Source: Sipunculus nudus (lineage: Eukaryota > Annelida > Sipuncula > Golfingiida > Sipunculidae). From it: a DNA stretch of 64,000 bases. Shown here in pieces: positions 60,998 to 64,000 of the stretch. The DNA is taken from the NCBI GenBank assembly GCA_026874595.1, contig CM049309.1:54782079-54846078 (forward strand), given 5' to 3'. The position numbers were made by a program, and so were the translations under genes. The notes under the pieces are model-generated. The model was not told the origin of the DNA. It ran no database searches and saw nothing but the letters and a program-made list of their open reading frames with translations. Positions within the stretch are counted from its first letter, which is position 1. Each line of letters opens with the position of its first letter.

Positions 60998-62914
60998 TTT
61001 TAGCTCAGCTGACTATAAGTCATCTGAGCTATAGTCGTGGTCCATTGTCCGTCGTCTGTCCGTCCGACCGTCCGTAGATGTGGCACGTTTTGAAACCGTA
61101 AGACCTAGGAATCCAAAATTCAGCATAATGTTAGATGTCCCCAAGATCTCCTACCAAGCCTAAAACTGGGTCTTTGCGACTTCATTCCTTTGAGAAATTA
61201 AGGAAAAACATCAATTTTTTATTAAAATCCTATTTTCACACTTCAGGACTGCCTAATATCAAAACCACTCATCTGTTTTTCCTAATATTTACCATAAATT
61301 TTCCTCTATATAGTTCCTATGTACATGCAAGAAATTAAGTCTGTAAAGTATAAATTCTTTAAGTTATGGGCCCAAACATAATGGACTTTGTAAAAAATCA
61401 GGAAAAATAATAACTCACTTAACATGAAAAATTTTGAAACTAGAGTCTATTTTCTCAAGCATATAACTATGTTTAATTAAGATTCAATTGTTTACCGAAA
61501 ATTAGATCTGAATTTTGTAAATTTTTTAAGTTATTAGCTTAAAAAAAAATCAGTACCTTAAATTTTGCCCAACTTTGACCATGGCACGTTTTTTTCCTGT
61601 AAGCACCATTGATTTAATTTTCACAGCATGTAAACATAAATATTTAGTTTGTCTAAATCTGAAATTTGAAAATAAAAGCTTGAAAATTAAGCTAGTTATT
61701 GAATTTTTTTTCTGTAGTCACTTGCTTTGATTACAGATGCAGGGTCCCACTCCAGGTCACTGGAAGTCAGCTATGCCAGGGTTTCTGATTTGTTACAGTC
61801 ACTAGGGGAGGTCCCCTGCTGTGACAGGTGTACAGTTATTCTCATATCACCACCCCAATCACCCCCCCCCCCCCCCGGCAAACCCAACCCACCAAGTGTT
61901 ATGCACTAATTGTTGTTATTGTTTTCACTGTATCTCCTTAATTGTAATGCTGTTTCCACTCCGATATGCAAAAACTTTCCTTGAAAAAATAATTCAAGGT
62001 GTAATCAAGAAGATGCAATGTTGTGTAATGTAGCATTTTTAAAGAAATCAATTTTCTTTTAAATGATTTCAACAAATATAATTGAACCCATCAGTATGCT
62101 TAAATTATTATAAAATATGAAGCACATTATGGATAAATAAAGACACAATTAAAAATTGTGAAATCTAAATCAAGTATTATTTTTAGATATTTATTGTTTT
62201 GCAGATTTAAAAGATATATTTTTGCGGTAAAAAATAAATAAACATTTGTATGCATGATGTGGTGTTATCTGACAAGATTGAGATTTATGATGATGTAGTT
62301 GAGAATTATGAAACAACTTTTATATTCAGATATATATGTTAAATTGGAAATGTATAGAAATATAAACTTAAATTAGAAAATAATTGATGTGATAAAAAAA
62401 AATGAGGATTAAATACAAACATTTGTTCATTATTTTCCTGCCTCAGCAGAATTTGAGATCAGGCTTTGTTTTCCCCGTTTTATTTTGTTTATTAGCTCTA
62501 TTTCAACTGTATACATTTCATTAAAAAAATACATATATATTTAATAATATATATTATACCAAAAAATAGATCCAATTGAACAAATGTGTAAACTACTGAA
62601 ATGTCAACAGTTAATCGAAAAACCAACTAATGATCATGGTAATAGTACAGATCATTTGTTCACAAACTGTTCACATGACAGATCATTTGTTCACAAACTG
62701 CTCACATGCTTTAGTTTTAACATTAGGAAACACATGGTCAGGTCACAAAATATTTTTTGCAACAATTTCTTGCTCATCAATACAAACCAATCATATAAAC
62801 CAACCATGGCCTTTATTACCTCTTCCTCTTACACTTTATCTCCATTTGATATTATTTTAGATTTTTACCTTCAAGGTTAATGTCAGCTGAGCACAGTGAC
62901 CCATAGGTCCCTTG
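60998..62914 (+). repeat. H3 element, compact complete copy
   Basis: The fold-back starts at 61002 (AGCTCAGCTGACT / AGTCATCTGAGCT). It is followed by a GTCCGTCGTCTGTCCGTCC run, one body unit and an AT-rich tail. The end has TCAGCTGAGC (62883-62892), GACC-CATA-GGTC and CCTTG at 62914. A 31 bp tandem duplication (ACAGATCATTTGTTCACAAA) lies at 62647-62708, and a C-run near 61862. Confidence 0.8.
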
Positions 62915-63052
62915 TTTATTGCATGCACCAATAGACCTATCTGACACTTCTGCAGAATATGCGTTGTAAAAAGTAGACCAAATTCTCATATTTAAAATAA
63001 TTCTGTATGTTAACTGTTTCTTTACTTTATTGATAATAAGGCCCTTTAGTTA

Positions 63053-63408
63053 CTGTGGTTGCCTTTTTATTCGCAAGGGTTTTATTTTCGCGATATTCGC
63101 GAATATGAAACCCTTGGGAATAAGATGCCCCATCAACTAAGATGACCTCTGAAAACAACCTGATCAGGAACCTTATATGTGCCTGGTTTCAAAATTCGCC
63201 CATGCATTAGCCGTACACACAGACTGTGATACATATCGATTATGAAACAAATTTAATGACTGGACCAGCAATGAGGTAACTATTGTAGAATCCTGCTTTA
63301 CTAATATTTTACATGTTCTGGTGTAATCGTGAAAATGAAACCCTCGCAAAGCGGTCAAAATGAAGAAATCGCGAAATTTCAGCCTCGCGAAAATATAGCC
63401 AACCACAG
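63053..63408. mobile_element. MITE with TACTGTGG-type ends
   Basis: The left end CTGTGGTTGCC and right end GGCTATATTTTCGCG / CCAACCACAG are inverse repeats, flanked by TA on both sides (63051 and 63409). TTCGCGA phrases recur inside both ends. It is 356 bp with no coding capacity. This type of short TA-flanked element with CGCGAAA arms is frequent in marine invertebrate genomes as I know them. Confidence 0.72.
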
Positions 63409-64000
63409 TATCTTCTCCTTATTACTAATTTTCCTTCGAAAAAAAAAACTAATAAAAATTTTCTTTGCAAAAAAAACCCCAGGTGAAAACAAGAGGATGG
63501 AACAGATCATTATAGCAGTCAAAAGAAAACACATGAAACAGACTTTTGAAAACAATATTATTTTTTCTCTTCAGTTTTTCCTATTTGCTAGTCAATTTGG
63601 AAATTGATAAGCACACTCTGCTCATCAATTTCTAAAAGTAATTTGAGCCTTGTAATGCTATCAATTTTTGCCAAAAAACAGCTGCTTTGGGGCCATTTAA
63701 ATCCTCAAAATGCATGGGCTGCAGGGTTCTCTGCCCCTGTCCCCCCCTAGGGGTTTTGCCACGAGACCCTATCAGGGGCCCTAAGTTAGGCCCCTGGATC
63801 CCACCCGTCTAGGGCGAGTGCCTTTGGCTCTTGCATTGAGTAAGATTTCCAGCTTTCAGATGTTGGCAGGTCTGCTGTCTGTATGTCCCTCTGTCTGTCT
63901 GTCCATCAGGTTTTCGTTTCTGTGCTATAACTTCCCTAAATACTATCAGATTTCATTCAAATTTGGGTCCATGATTGCTCTCATGCATACTTTAGTTTGG
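63409..64000 (+). other. NUP153 intron 7, end of window
   Basis: Near 63705-63840 the sequence is GC-richer, with GGGTTCTCTGCCCC, TAGGGGTTTTGCC and CAGGGGCCCTAAGTTAGGCCCC. These are self-complementary phrases of an unassigned interspersed repeat. The final 100 bp (GTCTGTCTGTCCATC) may begin another repeat cut by the window edge. Confidence 0.45.

Overview
The window is animal genomic DNA: AT-rich, with multi-exon genes split by GT-AG introns and dense interspersed repeats. Two conserved animal genes lie head to tail on the + strand. The repeat content (tandem-core elements with hairpin ends, GTCCGTC-rich elements, TACTGTGG mini-transposons) resembles what I know of bivalve molluscs. Bivalve or other lophotrochozoan is therefore my best guess, not something the sequence proves.

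Gene 1 (1813-14359, +) is the 3' part of a tropomodulin gene. Five coding exons encode the leucine-rich-repeat half of the actin pointed-end capping protein and end at a TAG stop; the N-terminal exons lie before position 1. Gene 2 (28304 to beyond 64000, +) is the 5' part of a NUP153 gene. It has the start codon and seven coding exons for the N-terminal nuclear-pore-targeting region; the zinc-finger and FG-repeat exons must lie past the window end. The reading phase agrees across every junction I assigned in both genes.

The rest of the window is mainly mobile DNA. The largest item is a nearly complete hAT transposon (38306-about 44887) in NUP153 intron 2, antisense to the host gene, with an apparently intact spliced transposase. 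It seems to sit inside an older TA-flanked element (37411-45819) and itself carries a small hairpin-ended element (38569-39381), giving three nested levels.

Four families of non-autonomous, probably Helentron-like (rolling-circle) elements, called H1 to H4 here, share one plan: a 5' fold-back hairpin, a matching inverted repeat near the 3' end, usually a core of tandem repeats, and a short 3' hairpin followed by CTAG (TTG in H3). H1 has a core of about 180 bp units; H2 has 280 bp units with two GGTGGCGCCACC palindromes each; H3 is AGCTCAGCTGA-ended; H4 is GTATC-ended. The copy at 52994-56868 contains a 1134 bp solo LTR and a 651 bp higher-order duplication. A nearby duplicated host segment preserves something close to its empty insertion site.

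The intergenic stretch 14.4-28.3 kb holds the tropomodulin 3' UTR, a large H4/H2 chimera, a duplicated TCGTATCG-rich palindromic element, a scrambled Gypsy-type retrotransposon relic and several microsatellites. I saw no rRNA, tRNA, CRISPR or prokaryotic features. All splice sites and family assignments were read by eye without alignment software.
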